Of a stretch of DNA of 64,000 bases, positions 9,123 to 18,563 are shown piece by piece. The stretch comes from JACKOB01 sp024234575 (lineage in GTDB: Bacteria; Pseudomonadota; Gammaproteobacteria; Pseudomonadales; Oleiphilaceae): contig JBPJFZ010000009.1 in NCBI GenBank assembly GCA_051208035.1, positions 124,001 to 188,000 of the forward strand, given 5' to 3'. Under the pieces are notes generated by a model that saw nothing but the letters and a program-made list of their open reading frames with translations, did not search any database and was not told the DNA's origin. Every line of letters begins with the position of its first letter. Position 1 is the first letter of the stretch. The position numbers and the translations under genes were made by a program.

Positions 9123-9758
9123 ATGACTACAAATTGTTTGCGAGTAGGCGTTGGCGGGCCGGTGGGCTCAGGTAAAACAGCGTTATTGCGCCAGTTATGC
9201 AGCGTGTTGCGTGACCACTACAATCTGGCCGTTGTCACCAATGATATCTATACCAAAGAGGATGCCGAGTTTCTCCTGCGTCATGACGCCTTAAGCAGTG
9301 ACCGTATTATGGGTGTAGAGACTGGCGGCTGCCCGCACACGGCGATCCGCGAAGATGCGTCGATGAACTTGGCGGCAATTGACGAGTTACAGCAGCGTCA
9401 TCCGGGGCTTGAGCTGGTGCTGGTCGAAAGTGGCGGTGACAACCTGAGTGCAACTTTTAGCCCTGAGTTAAGTGACTTAACGCTCTATGTTATCGATGTG
9501 TGTGCTGGCGATAAAATACCTCGTAAAGGTGGCCCGGGCATTACCAAATCAGATTTGTTAATCATCAACAAAACAGATCTGGCACCCATGGTGAACGCTT
9601 CTTTGGAAGTCATGGATCGTGATGCGAAAAAAATGCGTGGCGAACGGCCTTTCGTATTTACCAATTTAATTCGGGGCGATGGCGTACAGACGATAATTGA
9701 TTTTATTGTTGATCGGGGAATGTTGGAAAAGCGCTTACCTGAACAGTCTGTTGCTTAG
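9123..9758 (+). CDS. ureG: Urease accessory GTPase UreG
   Basis: SIMIBI-class GTPase of 211 aa that powers nickel insertion into urease. The P-loop GPVGSGKT is at residues 12-19, the nickel-binding CPH motif at 70-72, and the guanine-specificity motif NKTD near 156-159. AGGAG precedes the ATG. Complete and typical. Confidence 0.97.
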   Translation: MTTNCLRVGVGGPVGSGKTALLRQLCSVLRDHYNLAVVTNDIYTKEDAEFLLRHDALSSDRIMGVETGGCPHTAIREDASMNLAAIDELQQRHPGLELVLVESGGDNLSATFSPELSDLTLYVIDVCAGDKIPRKGGPGITKSDLLIINKTDLAPMVNASLEVMDRDAKKMRGERPFVFTNLIRGDGVQTIIDFIVDRGMLEKRLPEQSVA

Positions 9759-9802
9759 AACTCAAATAGACCTACCAAAAACTCTAATAATGGGGAAAAC
9801 TC

Positions 9803-10360
9803 ATGAAAAAACTATTGGCTACTTTATCTCTGACTCTGGTGAGTGGCGCCGCCATGGCGCATTCTGGTCATGCAGATCACTCTGGTTTTGTTGCCGGTGC
9901 AATGCATACCCTGTCGGGTATTGATCATGTGCTGACCATACTGGCAGTTGGTTTTTTAGCTGCGCGTCAAAGCACTAAAGGCCGCTTGTTAGCGTCGGGC
10001 TTTCTGGGGGCGCTGTTGTTGGGTTTTACGGTGTCAATGTGGATGCCTGCTGTACTGGCCGTCGAGCACAGCATTATTTTCGGACTGATGGCGCTCGGCT
10101 TGGTCGTGATGTATCACAAAGGTGTCGAGTCTTTGGGATTGCTGCTATTAGTTGGCGTATTGGGTATGAGTAACGGCCTGGCCCACGGCTGGGAAGTGCC
10201 AGCTGGTGCTTCGGTTGTCGGCTTTGCGACAGGATTTTTACTGATGTCGGCAACTCTGATGCTGGCAGCAAATGTGATTTCGCGCGCCTTCAGGCAGCAT
10301 TATGCCGCGTTGGCCGCTGGTGCTGGTTTGGTGGTTTCTGGTGCCATCTTAGCCTTTTAG
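9803..10360 (+). CDS. ureJ: HupE/UreJ family nickel (metal) permease
   Basis: Inner-membrane protein of 185 aa with a cleavable signal peptide (to about residue 19), a His-rich mature N-terminus (HSGHADHSG) and six hydrophobic segments. The HupE/UreJ signature HTLSGIDHVL (about residues 35-44) is present. Members next to urease genes are taken to import nickel. It is the last gene of the cluster and is followed by a GC-rich hairpin. Confidence 0.9.
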   Translation: MKKLLATLSLTLVSGAAMAHSGHADHSGFVAGAMHTLSGIDHVLTILAVGFLAARQSTKGRLLASGFLGALLLGFTVSMWMPAVLAVEHSIIFGLMALGLVVMYHKGVESLGLLLLVGVLGMSNGLAHGWEVPAGASVVGFATGFLLMSATLMLAANVISRAFRQHYAALAAGAGLVVSGAILAF

Positions 10361-10369
10361 TTCTTTTGC

Positions 10370-10403
10370 GGGCCGCCAATGAGCAGTTGCTGAGGTGCGG
10401 CCC
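10370..10403 (+). terminator. Probable terminator of the urt-ure cluster
   Basis: Inverted repeat GGGCCGC (10370-10376) and GCGGCCC (10397-10403) with a 20-base loop starts 10 bases after the ureJ stop. A T-rich but interrupted stretch follows. The loop is long and the T-run weak, so the call is moderate. Confidence 0.45.
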
Positions 10404-10718
10404 AGTCTATTTCTTCGTTTCACAGATCTGCCTGCCACGGGCTATACGTCGTACGCTTATTGACCAATAAAAATGTTTGCGACCCGCTTGCGAAAGCGAA
10501 GTCTCAGGCGTAAATTGATCATCTCTAATCTACTGCCTACCTACCCTGATGAAAGATTCACTAATGCCAGGGGCTAAAATGTTGTTCTCCAGAAAGCTGA
10601 TTTCCGACCACGGTTGTAACAAAGTATTACAATTTGTATCGGTTATTTTATAGCCTGTTTGCTAGAATGATAACAGTGTCACTTAACTTCTTGGAATTCT
10701 TCCAGCTAGGAAAGCTCT
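10404..10718. other. Intergenic stretch without a gene
   Basis: About 315 bases between the ureJ hairpin and the next gene. No credible ORF or RNA gene is seen. A TAGAAT hexamer at 10663-10668 could be a -10 box for the following gene, but no well-spaced -35 is visible. AGGA lies 9 bases before the next ATG. Confidence 0.5.
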
Positions 10719-12377
10719 ATGTTTACGCCAAACAATTACACCCTGTCTTCGTCCAGTTGGTTTTGCCTTTCTGCTTTCGCTTTCGCCCCTGTTTATCTGC
10801 ACGCGGCAGATATTGTGTCCACAGAATGCTATGGCGGAGAGTTTTGTGTATACGTTGAGCAAGACGTTAATAAACTTAATGTTTTTTTTGAAAGCCAGGT
10901 CAATTATCCGATTACCCTGACTGCAGACATGAAACTGACGAATTTAGTTAGTCCTGTTGGCAATACGTTTAATACAGTACTTGAGCCTGGCTTGCTAACC
11001 GAATCTCTTTCGTTTGAGCTCAAAGGGGGCGGTACCGGCACTTATAATTTTACGTTTTCCTGGAACAGAGGGGATTCACGCATACCTCATGATTCTTCCA
11101 CGACTTATTTCTTGCCCTATGCAGACGGGTTGTCCTATAGCGCTATCTACGGTTATGACGAAACAAGATTGATATCCAATAGCTATGGCATGATCTTTGA
11201 CATGCCTTTTGGTTCTGCCGTTCATGCAGCCAGGTCTGGTACTGTCGTCGAAGTTAAAGAAACGAATGGTAATGATACAAGTAAGGTGACAGCCCCAAAT
11301 TATGTCATCGTCGAACACAGTGATCGAACTTTGGGCTGGTACTTCAATCTACAGTATGAAGGTGCGTTTGTGGCATTAGGCAGCGCTGTGAGTCAGGGTG
11401 CGCTAATCGGGATGTCTGGCAATACCGGTTATGCCCATCGTGACCAGCTTTACTTTGTGGTGACATCCCCCATCGATGGAAAGTCCTTGAAGTCTCACGC
11501 ACTAACATTTCAGACACCAGACGGGCTGATTAACCGTATCGATGCTGGCCAGACATACACGGCTAACCATAGTGGAGCCGGTACAGGTAGTGGGTCGGGA
11601 TCAACAGGTGGTAGTACAGGTTCAGGTGGTACCGGCTCTGGCTCAACCGGTGGTGGCACAGACACGGGGTCGGGTGGTAGCACGGGGTCCGGCGGTAGCA
11701 CTGGCTCTGGCGGTAGCACAGGTTCTGGCGGTAGCACAGGTTCTGGCGGTAGCACAGGTTCTGGCGGTAGCACAGGTTCTGGCGGTAGCACAGGTTCTGG
11801 CGGTAGCACAGGTTCTGGCGGTAGCACAGGTTCTGGCGGTAGCACAGGTTCTGGCGGTAGCACAGGTTCTGGCGGTAGCACAGGTTCTGGCGGTAGCACA
11901 GGTTCTGGTGGCAGCACAGGTTCTGGCGGTAGCACGGGTTCTGGCGGTAGCACGGGTTCTGGCGGTAGCACGGGTTCGGGTGGTAGCACAGGTTCAGGTG
12001 GTAGCACAGGTTCGGGTGGTAGCACGGGTTCTGGCGGTAGCACAGGATCTGATGGTAGCTCCGGCGATGGCTCAGACTCCTCTGAAACGGACACGCCTGT
12101 TTTGGTGGAGCCTGGTAGTGATGGCGCTGGCAATGCTGACGATTCGGGCGCTGATAACGGTAATACGGATTCAGACTCATCACCTTCGGAAACACCCAAA
12201 GACACGCCATCTGTCGCCGGTTCGGCCGGTGAACTCAGTGGTTCCTCTAGCGGCAGTACGCCCGGAATAGAGGATACATCTGCATCAGGGACATCCGGTA
12301 AAAAATCCGGTGGCGGTGCTTTGTCATTGCTAACACTAATGGGCTTAATGTTGGGGCGACGTTTTCTAAAGAAATAA
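10719..12377 (+). CDS. Exported protein with degenerate M23 domain, GSGGST repeats and candidate GlyGly-CTERM tail
   Basis: 552 aa. A signal peptide ends near residue 28. Residues about 150-270 resemble the LytM/M23 peptidase fold, with the pattern of a G-x-x-x-D strand, an AVHAARSG turn and a closing strand. The metal ligands look lost: the first His position reads YGMIFD and the final HxH region reads LYF. Then come 21 perfect-length GSGGST repeats (residues 317-442) and an acidic Ser-rich linker. The protein ends in Gly-Gly-Gly, a hydrophobic helix and RRFLKK, matching the GlyGly-CTERM (rhombosortase) sorting signal. It is probably a cell-surface protein with a flexible stalk. No rhombosortase is seen in the window. 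Confidence 0.75.
   Translation: MFTPNNYTLSSSSWFCLSAFAFAPVYLHAADIVSTECYGGEFCVYVEQDVNKLNVFFESQVNYPITLTADMKLTNLVSPVGNTFNTVLEPGLLTESLSFELKGGGTGTYNFTFSWNRGDSRIPHDSSTTYFLPYADGLSYSAIYGYDETRLISNSYGMIFDMPFGSAVHAARSGTVVEVKETNGNDTSKVTAPNYVIVEHSDRTLGWYFNLQYEGAFVALGSAVSQGALIGMSGNTGYAHRDQLYFVVTSPIDGKSLKSHALTFQTPDGLINRIDAGQTYTANHSGAGTGSGSGSTGGSTGSGGTGSGSTGGGTDTGSGGSTGSGGSTGSGGSTGSGGSTGSGGSTGSGGSTGSGGSTGSGGSTGSGGSTGSGGSTGSGGSTGSGGSTGSGGSTGSGGSTGSGGSTGSGGSTGSGGSTGSGGSTGSGGSTGSGGSTGSGGSTGSDGSSGDGSDSSETDTPVLVEPGSDGAGNADDSGADNGNTDSDSSPSETPKDTPSVAGSAGELSGSSSGSTPGIEDTSASGTSGKKSGGGALSLLTLMGLMLGRRFLKK
11667..12044 (+). repeat. 21 tandem copies of an 18-bp coding repeat
   Basis: Exactly 378 bases, 21 x 18 bp, consensus GGTTCTGGCGGTAGCACA, each encoding GSGGST. 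The central copies are identical at the DNA level while the outer ones vary at third positions, which suggests recent expansion from the middle. The repeat makes large false open frames on the other five frames. Confidence 0.97.
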
Positions 12378-12385
12378 TTTCTACA

Positions 12386-12427
12386 CAACGAAGCCTGCTA
12401 GCGTCTGATCAGGCTTCGTGTTCTTAC
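12386..12427 (+). terminator. Intrinsic terminator
   Basis: Ten-base perfect stem ACGAAGCCTG (12388-12397) with CAGGCTTCGT (12410-12419), 12-base loop, followed by GTTCTT, nine bases after the stop of the repeat protein. The T-run is short but position and stem fit a terminator. Confidence 0.7.
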
Positions 12428-12586
12428 CACTTAAACCCCTTAAGCATTGGGGGGTCTCTATCTGCACAATAATTTAGCGATGTAGCCACCGCCGACTATA
12501 CTAGAAAGGTAGTGCTATGCGAGTACTTGCCTGCCACGGCCAATCGCGAGCGATTCCTGTTATTCACGAAAAACATAGTAATTTTT

Positions 12587-14059
12587 ATGCTTACCAAGCG
12601 CACGGTTTTGATCATTGAAGACAGTAAGTCTTTTGCTAATACCCTGGCCAGCATGATTCATAGTGAGTCATTCTTCGAGGTGCTGATTGCAGAGAGCTAC
12701 CAACGTGCGAAAGAGTTACTGGAGAGTCGTGGAAAGGATATTTTTGTCGCCATCTCAGATTTGAATTTGCCTGATGCGAAAGATGGCGATTCGGTTAGGT
12801 TAGTTAAATCCTTTGATATCCCGTGTATTGCATTTACCGGCATGTTCAGCAAGGCGTTGCGTGAAGATGTCTATTCACTGGGTGTGTGTGATTATGTCTT
12901 GAAGCAGGGTGTGCATGATCTGACCTACGTCGTTCGTTTAGTAAGGCGGATCTACCATAATCCTGCTACCAAGGTGCTAGTAGTTGATGATTCCCGTAGC
13001 GCACGCTCGACCATCAAATCTTTGCTAAAGTTGCAACAGTTAAAAGTATATACCGCTGCAGATGGCGATGAAGCACTTGAAACCCTTAAGAAAGAGTCTG
13101 ATATTTGTCTGATACTGCTTGATTTGGTAATGGAGGGGACAGATGGGTTGGCGGTGCTTAAAAAAGTACGCGCGACATATGACTCGACAGAGTTGGCGGT
13201 CATTGGTGTGTCTGGTGTGTCATCACGAGAGCAGTTAGCGAAGTTTATCAAATATGGTGGTAATGACTTTATTCTCAAGCCAATTCAGGAAGAAGAGTTT
13301 TTTTGTCGTGTGAATAATGCTTTGCAGACACTGGATCAGTTTAAAAAACTCAAGGAACTCAATGAGCAAAAGCGCAATATGATTGGTATGGCGGCGCATG
13401 ATATTCGCGGGCCTTTGGGGGCCATTATGACCGGAATTAAACTGTCGACGAAGCGTGTCGATGATCCGCAGGTAACCAGATTACTTGGTGCCGCGAGTAA
13501 GGGTTGTGATACGGTTTTAGAGCTTCTCAACAGTTTGCTTGATATTTCGGCCCTAGAGCAAACGAAATTAACTCTGAATATAGCGCAGATTGATTTGGTC
13601 GATCTTGTAAACGAAGTCATAGAAGAAATGAGCCTTTGGGCTGGCGAGAAAGAGCAAACGGTCAATGGTTTATACGAGCACCCTACTTGTTTTATCCAGG
13701 CAGATAAAATCAGAGTGCGAGAGGTCATTGCAAATGTGATATCCAATGCAATCAAGTATGCGCCACTGGGTGCGTTAATAGATTGCACTGTACATACGCA
13801 GTTTGAGGAGGTTTGCATAAGCGTTTCTAACGAGGGCGTTACGGTGCCCGAGCAAGAGCGTGACAGGCTCTTCGAGCCATTCGTGAAGTTGACTCCCAGA
13901 CCTACCGGGGGAGAAAGCAGCACAGGTCTCGGCCTCTCTATCTGTAAAAAAATTGTAGAACAGCATAAAGGTCGCATTCGTTACCTGCCTAGGGCGGGTG
14001 GTGGCAGCACCTTCGAAATTATATTACCCGCATCCACGGTAGATGACTGGACTGCTTAA
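12587..14059 (+). CDS. Hybrid sensor: two receiver domains plus histidine kinase
   Basis: About 490 aa from the chosen ATG. The first receiver domain has D58 (SDLNLP) as phospho-acceptor and the second D179 (LLDLVME). A HisKA H-box follows with H271 (AAHDIRGP), then an HATPase domain with the N box (NAIKYAP) and G box (GLGLSI). No transmembrane segment is evident, so it is a cytoplasmic kinase fed by upstream phosphorelays. The frame opens 75 bases earlier but nothing supports that start. No output regulator is adjacent. It lies 35 bases ahead of an unknown protein and may be cotranscribed with it. Confidence 0.88.
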   Translation: MLTKRTVLIIEDSKSFANTLASMIHSESFFEVLIAESYQRAKELLESRGKDIFVAISDLNLPDAKDGDSVRLVKSFDIPCIAFTGMFSKALREDVYSLGVCDYVLKQGVHDLTYVVRLVRRIYHNPATKVLVVDDSRSARSTIKSLLKLQQLKVYTAADGDEALETLKKESDICLILLDLVMEGTDGLAVLKKVRATYDSTELAVIGVSGVSSREQLAKFIKYGGNDFILKPIQEEEFFCRVNNALQTLDQFKKLKELNEQKRNMIGMAAHDIRGPLGAIMTGIKLSTKRVDDPQVTRLLGAASKGCDTVLELLNSLLDISALEQTKLTLNIAQIDLVDLVNEVIEEMSLWAGEKEQTVNGLYEHPTCFIQADKIRVREVIANVISNAIKYAPLGALIDCTVHTQFEEVCISVSNEGVTVPEQERDRLFEPFVKLTPRPTGGESSTGLGLSICKKIVEQHKGRIRYLPRAGGGSTFEIILPASTVDDWTA

Positions 14060-14094
14060 CGGTCAACACACGGGATGCTGTAAAGGACACCGTT

Positions 14095-14865
14095 ATGTTT
14101 GAATTGATATTTGAGGGAGAGGTTGTTCCTGGTGCCTCTGTTGATACTGTCAAAAGTAATATGCAGCAGCTTTTTAAGGCATCTGCAGAGCAAATAGCTG
14201 TTATGTTTTCAGGGCAGAAAGTTGTTCTAAAGAATAAACTGGATAAGCCCACGGCCCTGAAATACCAAGCGGTTCTTAAAAAAAATGGAGCGATGTGTCG
14301 CATTGCCTTAATGGCTGGTGCCCAGGCACCTGCAGCCCAACAGGCTGTGGCACCCGCATCAACAACGGCAAAGGCTGCCGCGCCTGCTGGCGTAGTGAAA
14401 CCTCCCGCGTCCTCTGTGCCTGAGAAACCAGAAGTTACCGCTGGCAACAAGACCGAAAGCAATAAAGTAGCTGACTCTGGTCTAAGTCTGGCACCCGTTA
14501 AATCGACTTTTGCCACCAAAGAGCCACCATCCGCGCCGCCAGCTTCTGAAACCGGGCATTTGCCACTTGCCGGTGAAAAGGTTGAAACAATTCTGGCAGG
14601 CAAGTCGCTTTCCGTGGCACCTGCGGGCTCGACTCTGGGGGAGCATCATGAAGTGGAAGCCCCGATTTTCGAGCATCTTGATGATATTGATATAGCCGAA
14701 GTCGGTGCCGATATGTCGACCGCAGAGAAGCTTCCGCCACCACCTGCGCCGGATGTCAGTCATATCTCCGTTGCCCCTGCGGGTAGTGATATGGGACAAC
14801 TTAAGAAAGATAAGAAAGTAGTTGTACCTGATATCTCGCACATCAAACTTGAAAAAAACAGCTGA
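14095..14865 (+). CDS. Protein of unknown function with three short APxGS-type repeats
   Basis: 256 aa, not recognised as a named family. Residues 1-75 form a compact alpha/beta domain (starts MFELIFEGEVVPG, with a FSGQKVVLK turn). An Ala/Pro-rich linker follows, then three related short motifs: LSLAPVKST, LSVAPAGSTLG and ISVAPAGSDMG. The last two are separated by acidic stretches, and PDVSHIS and PDISHIK recur near the end. No signal peptide is seen. AAGGAC precedes the ATG. It sits between a histidine kinase and a patatin-type secreted protein and may be a scaffold or adaptor, which is inference from layout only. Confidence 0.7.
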   Translation: MFELIFEGEVVPGASVDTVKSNMQQLFKASAEQIAVMFSGQKVVLKNKLDKPTALKYQAVLKKNGAMCRIALMAGAQAPAAQQAVAPASTTAKAAAPAGVVKPPASSVPEKPEVTAGNKTESNKVADSGLSLAPVKSTFATKEPPSAPPASETGHLPLAGEKVETILAGKSLSVAPAGSTLGEHHEVEAPIFEHLDDIDIAEVGADMSTAEKLPPPPAPDVSHISVAPAGSDMGQLKKDKKVVVPDISHIKLEKNS

Positions 14866-14973
14866 AACAGGGAAAGTGGCAGTCTTTTGAGCCTCCCCAG
14901 GCATTATTGCGCAAATTTTTGTTGCTGAGGGAAGGTTCTCCAGAAGGTTGTTGCAACAAGGATATCGCCCCCG

Positions 14974-17223
14974 ATGAAGTCGTTGAACGATGCGTTAAAG
15001 CAAATGGCTATGCTGTTTGTACTCTTGATACTCGCCCCGCAAAATGGGTTCGCAGAGCCGGACCATGAGTTTCTATCCGATGCTCCGGTCTCCGTAGAGC
15101 CGATTACTCGACCAAAGATAGGTCTGGTGTTAAGTGGTGGTGGTGCTAGAGGGTTGGCGCACATCGGTGTTCTTAGGGTTCTTGAAGAAATGCAGATTCC
15201 GGTTGATATCGTGGTGGGCACCAGCGCCGGATCAGCTGTTGCCGCGCTCTATGCGATGGGATTGCCAATCGATACCATCGAAGATCGGTTTCACCTGATG
15301 AATTGGGAGCGTGGTTTTGTCGATGAACTCTCCCGCAATAGTCGCTCGTTTCGTCGTAAGCAAGAAGATTTAGCGTACTCTATCGATGGCTCGTTAGGCA
15401 TAGATAGTTCGGGTGTGCGGCTTAAGCAATCGCTGATTCAGGGGCAGCAGCTAAGGCTGGTGTTGCAGGATTTGCTCTGGGAAGCAAACAATATCACCAG
15501 CTTCGACGATCTGCCTCGTCGATACCGGGCGCTGGCGACCGATTTGGAAACCGGCCAGGCGGTGGTTCTTGCTGAGGGACAGTTATCGGAAGCAGTAAGG
15601 GCGAGTATGACTATACCTGCGATTTATCCCCCGGTTAAGCTTGAGAACAGGCTGCTGGTGGATGGTGGTATGGCCAATAATATCCCGATTAGTGTTGCCC
15701 GTGAGTTAGGTGCAGAGATTATTATTGCTGTTGACATTAGTACCCCTCTGGCGGATAGGGAAAAGCTCGGAAGTGTTATTGAAATAGTCGATCAGCTCAC
15801 CAACTTTCTTACCCGAAACAATGCTGACAAGCAAATCGCGACACTATCCTCGAATGATATTTTTATTGCGCCTGAATTGGGCGATGTGACCTCCTCTGAT
15901 TTTTCGAAAAGTGACGAGATTGTCGAAATTGGCGCCACGGCGGCTCGAAATAAAGCGGTCGAATTACACACCCTGGCTTTGCCTGATGCCGCCTGGAATA
16001 GCTTTTTGGCCAGTAAGCTCGCCACGTACGTCTACGAGACAAAAAAAATAAAAAGAGTGCGCATTCTTAATGGTACCGATATTAATACGGATGTGATTCG
16101 TCAAAGATTAAGAGTACGTCGTGGCGATGAATTTAACCGTGCCCAGCTGGAAGAAGATATCGGCGTCATTTATGGTTTGGGGTATTTCGAATCTGTGAGT
16201 TATCAGCTTATTGATGAGGAGGATGGTCAGACATTAGTCATCAAAGCAGAGAAACGCTCTTGGGGGCCAAACTATCTGCGCTTCTCGTTTGATTATGAAG
16301 AAGATTTTGACATAGAAAGCACGATTAATGTTGCCGCATTATTTAATATGACAGAGTTGAACAAGTATGGTGGCGAGCTCTCAACCGCATTTCAGGTAGG
16401 CAGCGAGCCCTATTTATTGACCAATTTCTATCAGCCGCTGGCAACAAAGGATGCCCAGTACCTTACAGCCGGCGCCCGAATTGCCAAAGAAAGCTTCAAT
16501 CTTTTTGTTGATGATGAGCTAGTTTCCCAAATTAAGATCAACCCGTTGGAAGTGTTTTTTGGTGTAGGGCAGGAGATTGGGAATGATCTGCAGATTGAAG
16601 TAAGTATGCACAGAGAAAAGTCCAATCTCAAAGCAGAGGTGGGCGTGGGTGCCGGGGAAACAGAAAGAGTCAATCATGGCTATGGTCGGCTTTCGCTGAA
16701 GTTCGATGATCTCGACAACAGCCATTTTCCGAAAGATGGCTACCATGTAAACAGTAACTTTGAGGTTTACAGCACAGAGCTTGGCAGTGATGAGGACTTC
16801 TCGCTGTTCCATTTCGATGGCCTGGCGGCATACAGCTATAGAAAGTTCGTGGTGAATGTCTTCTTGCGCGGGCAATATGTGCCTGATGACAATGCGCCAA
16901 TTACGCGTATGGCCAGTCTTGGCGGCTTTGGAAATCTGTCGGGCTACAATCGTGATGAGTTTGTCGGTCAGGACATGGCAGTAACCGGAATTCAGGTTTA
17001 TCGGAAAATGAAGTCATCGATTCTCACTTATTATATTGGCGGTGCCTATGAAATCGGACAGGTGTGGGACTCCGCTGTGGGGGAAGATATGAATGGTTTC
17101 AAAGACTCTGCCAGTGCAATACTGGCTGCGGATACGTTTTTAGGCCCGGTGAGGTTTGCCGTTAGTTATGCCGACTCAGAAAATGCCTCTGTGTACTTCA
17201 CTGTTGGTAAGTTTATTAACTAG
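14974..17223 (+). CDS. Patatin-like phospholipase with C-terminal beta-barrel (PlpD-like, type Vd secretion)
   Basis: 749 aa. Signal peptide to about residue 27. The patatin domain (about 47-310) has the oxyanion loop GGGARG at 55-60, nucleophile S84 in GTSAG, and catalytic D230 in VDGGMANN. A POTRA-like region (about 355-430) and a 16-strand-type outer-membrane barrel (about 430-749) follow, as in PlpD and the FplA group. Predicted to present or secrete a lipase across the outer membrane. The catalytic dyad is intact. Confidence 0.88.
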   Translation: MKSLNDALKQMAMLFVLLILAPQNGFAEPDHEFLSDAPVSVEPITRPKIGLVLSGGGARGLAHIGVLRVLEEMQIPVDIVVGTSAGSAVAALYAMGLPIDTIEDRFHLMNWERGFVDELSRNSRSFRRKQEDLAYSIDGSLGIDSSGVRLKQSLIQGQQLRLVLQDLLWEANNITSFDDLPRRYRALATDLETGQAVVLAEGQLSEAVRASMTIPAIYPPVKLENRLLVDGGMANNIPISVARELGAEIIIAVDISTPLADREKLGSVIEIVDQLTNFLTRNNADKQIATLSSNDIFIAPELGDVTSSDFSKSDEIVEIGATAARNKAVELHTLALPDAAWNSFLASKLATYVYETKKIKRVRILNGTDINTDVIRQRLRVRRGDEFNRAQLEEDIGVIYGLGYFESVSYQLIDEEDGQTLVIKAEKRSWGPNYLRFSFDYEEDFDIESTINVAALFNMTELNKYGGELSTAFQVGSEPYLLTNFYQPLATKDAQYLTAGARIAKESFNLFVDDELVSQIKINPLEVFFGVGQEIGNDLQIEVSMHREKSNLKAEVGVGAGETERVNHGYGRLSLKFDDLDNSHFPKDGYHVNSNFEVYSTELGSDEDFSLFHFDGLAAYSYRKFVVNVFLRGQYVPDDNAPITRMASLGGFGNLSGYNRDEFVGQDMAVTGIQVYRKMKSSILTYYIGGAYEIGQVWDSAVGEDMNGFKDSASAILAADTFLGPVRFAVSYADSENASVYFTVGKFIN

Positions 17224-17248
17224 GGCACCTGGGTTTCTTTGCAATATT

Positions 17249-17749
17249 TCAGGGTGTAAGATCGGGCGAAAAGGATATGGCGGGTTTGCCGCAATAGTTG
17301 TTGAGTGGTTTTTGCAGTCGTGATTTGATTTCGCGTTGTTGTTCGGTCAAAAAAGGCGAGATGCTGTCCCGTTCGACTGACAGGCGAATTTCTCCAGGAT
17401 AAAAAATCAGTATTGCCCTGTCGTTTTCCCAGGTCTCTACCTCGGCGATGCCGGTGACCCATTCGTAAGTACAGTCTGGTGTCGCTGTAACCGGAACATC
17501 TTCGGATAACGATGGCTCAGGTAAAGCTTCTTCTGCTTGGGATGTGCCATGGTCAGGCATTACAGGTGGCAGAGTGTTTTGGTTTTCATGGCTGCTATCT
17601 TGCGGCGGACCTGGTAAATCAGACGGAGCTTGATCTAGTTGCGAGCAGGATGTCAGTGCCGTAAATATGACCGCAACCACTGCGGGTTTGAGCCGTGGTA
17701 TAGAAAGTGACGTTGTATATTCTGCCGCCAGATGCCTGCTCACAATCAT
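17249..17749 (-). CDS. Putative lipoprotein of unknown function
   Basis: 166 aa read on the minus strand. The N-terminus carries a long signal sequence ending in the lipobox LTSC (Cys near residue 35), then a Pro/Gln/Glu-rich linker and a small C-terminal domain with YEWVTGIAEVETWEND. The start overlaps the stop of the GntR gene by four bases (ATGA), which argues for coupling. A later in-frame start cannot be excluded. Function not recognised. Confidence 0.65.
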   Translation of the reverse strand: MIVSRHLAAEYTTSLSIPRLKPAVVAVIFTALTSCSQLDQAPSDLPGPPQDSSHENQNTLPPVMPDHGTSQAEEALPEPSLSEDVPVTATPDCTYEWVTGIAEVETWENDRAILIFYPGEIRLSVERDSISPFLTEQQREIKSRLQKPLNNYCGKPAISFSPDLTP

Positions 17750-18426
17750 TCACCAGCAGGGTCTTTCCGGGGGGCGGGGTCGAGGCAGGCCAGTACCTGA
17801 TTGCATTGCTCTTGTGCATAAAAGTGGATAATTCGAAGCAATTCCTCTTCGTCTTTTGCTTTGATTGCGTCAAGAGAGTGGCGCATCTGATCCAGATTGT
17901 CCTGCAGCACTTTTGGGCCCTGTCGCAGCGCAACAAAAGCGCAACGCTTGGCAGATGGCCATAAGTCCTGAATTGAGGCAACGAGAAAATAGTTATCTGC
18001 ATAAGCCAGCGATGTTTGCGTGTATTCAATACCTAAATCAAGAAACTCCAGCAACTTTCCTGATTTAAAACATTGATTCATGCGCTCGTACAGTGCTTCG
18101 AGGCGCTCTATGTCTTCGTTCTTCCAGTTTCTTAGCAGCTTCATGCCAGTATGGGACAGTATCAGTACCAGCGCTTCGTAAAGGCTTTTAACAAAATGCT
18201 CGTCCAGCTCGGTTATATAATTACCTTTGCGCGGCAGGTTCTTTACCAGGTGTCTTTTTTCAAGCAGTAAGAGTGCTTCCCGGACTGAGCCGTGGCTGAC
18301 ATTCAGTTCTTTCGCCATCACGCCTTCATAAATGCGCTGGCCTGATTTGAGTTTGCCGGCTGCAATCATGTCTTCCAGGTGCTGAGCTACTTGTTCGGTA
18401 AGTGTTTCCTTAGGCTTAAATTCCAC
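17746..18426 (-). CDS. GntR-family transcriptional regulator, FadR/FCD subgroup
   Basis: 226 aa. An N-terminal winged helix (about residues 8-72, with VSHGSVREALLLLEKRHLV) is followed by an all-helical FCD effector domain. This group usually senses small acids or fatty acyl derivatives and represses neighbouring catabolic genes. The gene behind it encodes a lipoprotein, and upstream on the same strand lies a glycosidase-like gene, but no specific target is shown. Confidence 0.85.
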   Translation of the reverse strand: MEFKPKETLTEQVAQHLEDMIAAGKLKSGQRIYEGVMAKELNVSHGSVREALLLLEKRHLVKNLPRKGNYITELDEHFVKSLYEALVLILSHTGMKLLRNWKNEDIERLEALYERMNQCFKSGKLLEFLDLGIEYTQTSLAYADNYFLVASIQDLWPSAKRCAFVALRQGPKVLQDNLDQMRHSLDAIKAKDEEELLRIIHFYAQEQCNQVLACLDPAPRKDPAGE

Positions 18427-18563
18427 GCTTGTATTCCATATCTTAAATCGGGCTAACGGCTTTTAGTTTAGTGCTTGTTTAATTGTAGACCGATTCTAAC
18501 TGAAGCTATTAATTAATACCGTATCAAATTTAATCTTAATTGGTGCCTGTTGACGGCCACTGT

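Noticed and set aside
11667..12044. Regularly spaced repeats resembling a CRISPR array
   Set aside because: The 18-bp units are contiguous without spacers and in frame within a signal-peptide protein, so they are coding tandem repeats.
11510..12388. Long Pro-rich or Val/Ala-rich open frames over the repeat on other frames
   Set aside because: They arise only because an 18-bp repeat without stops stays open on several frames; no ribosome sites or homology.
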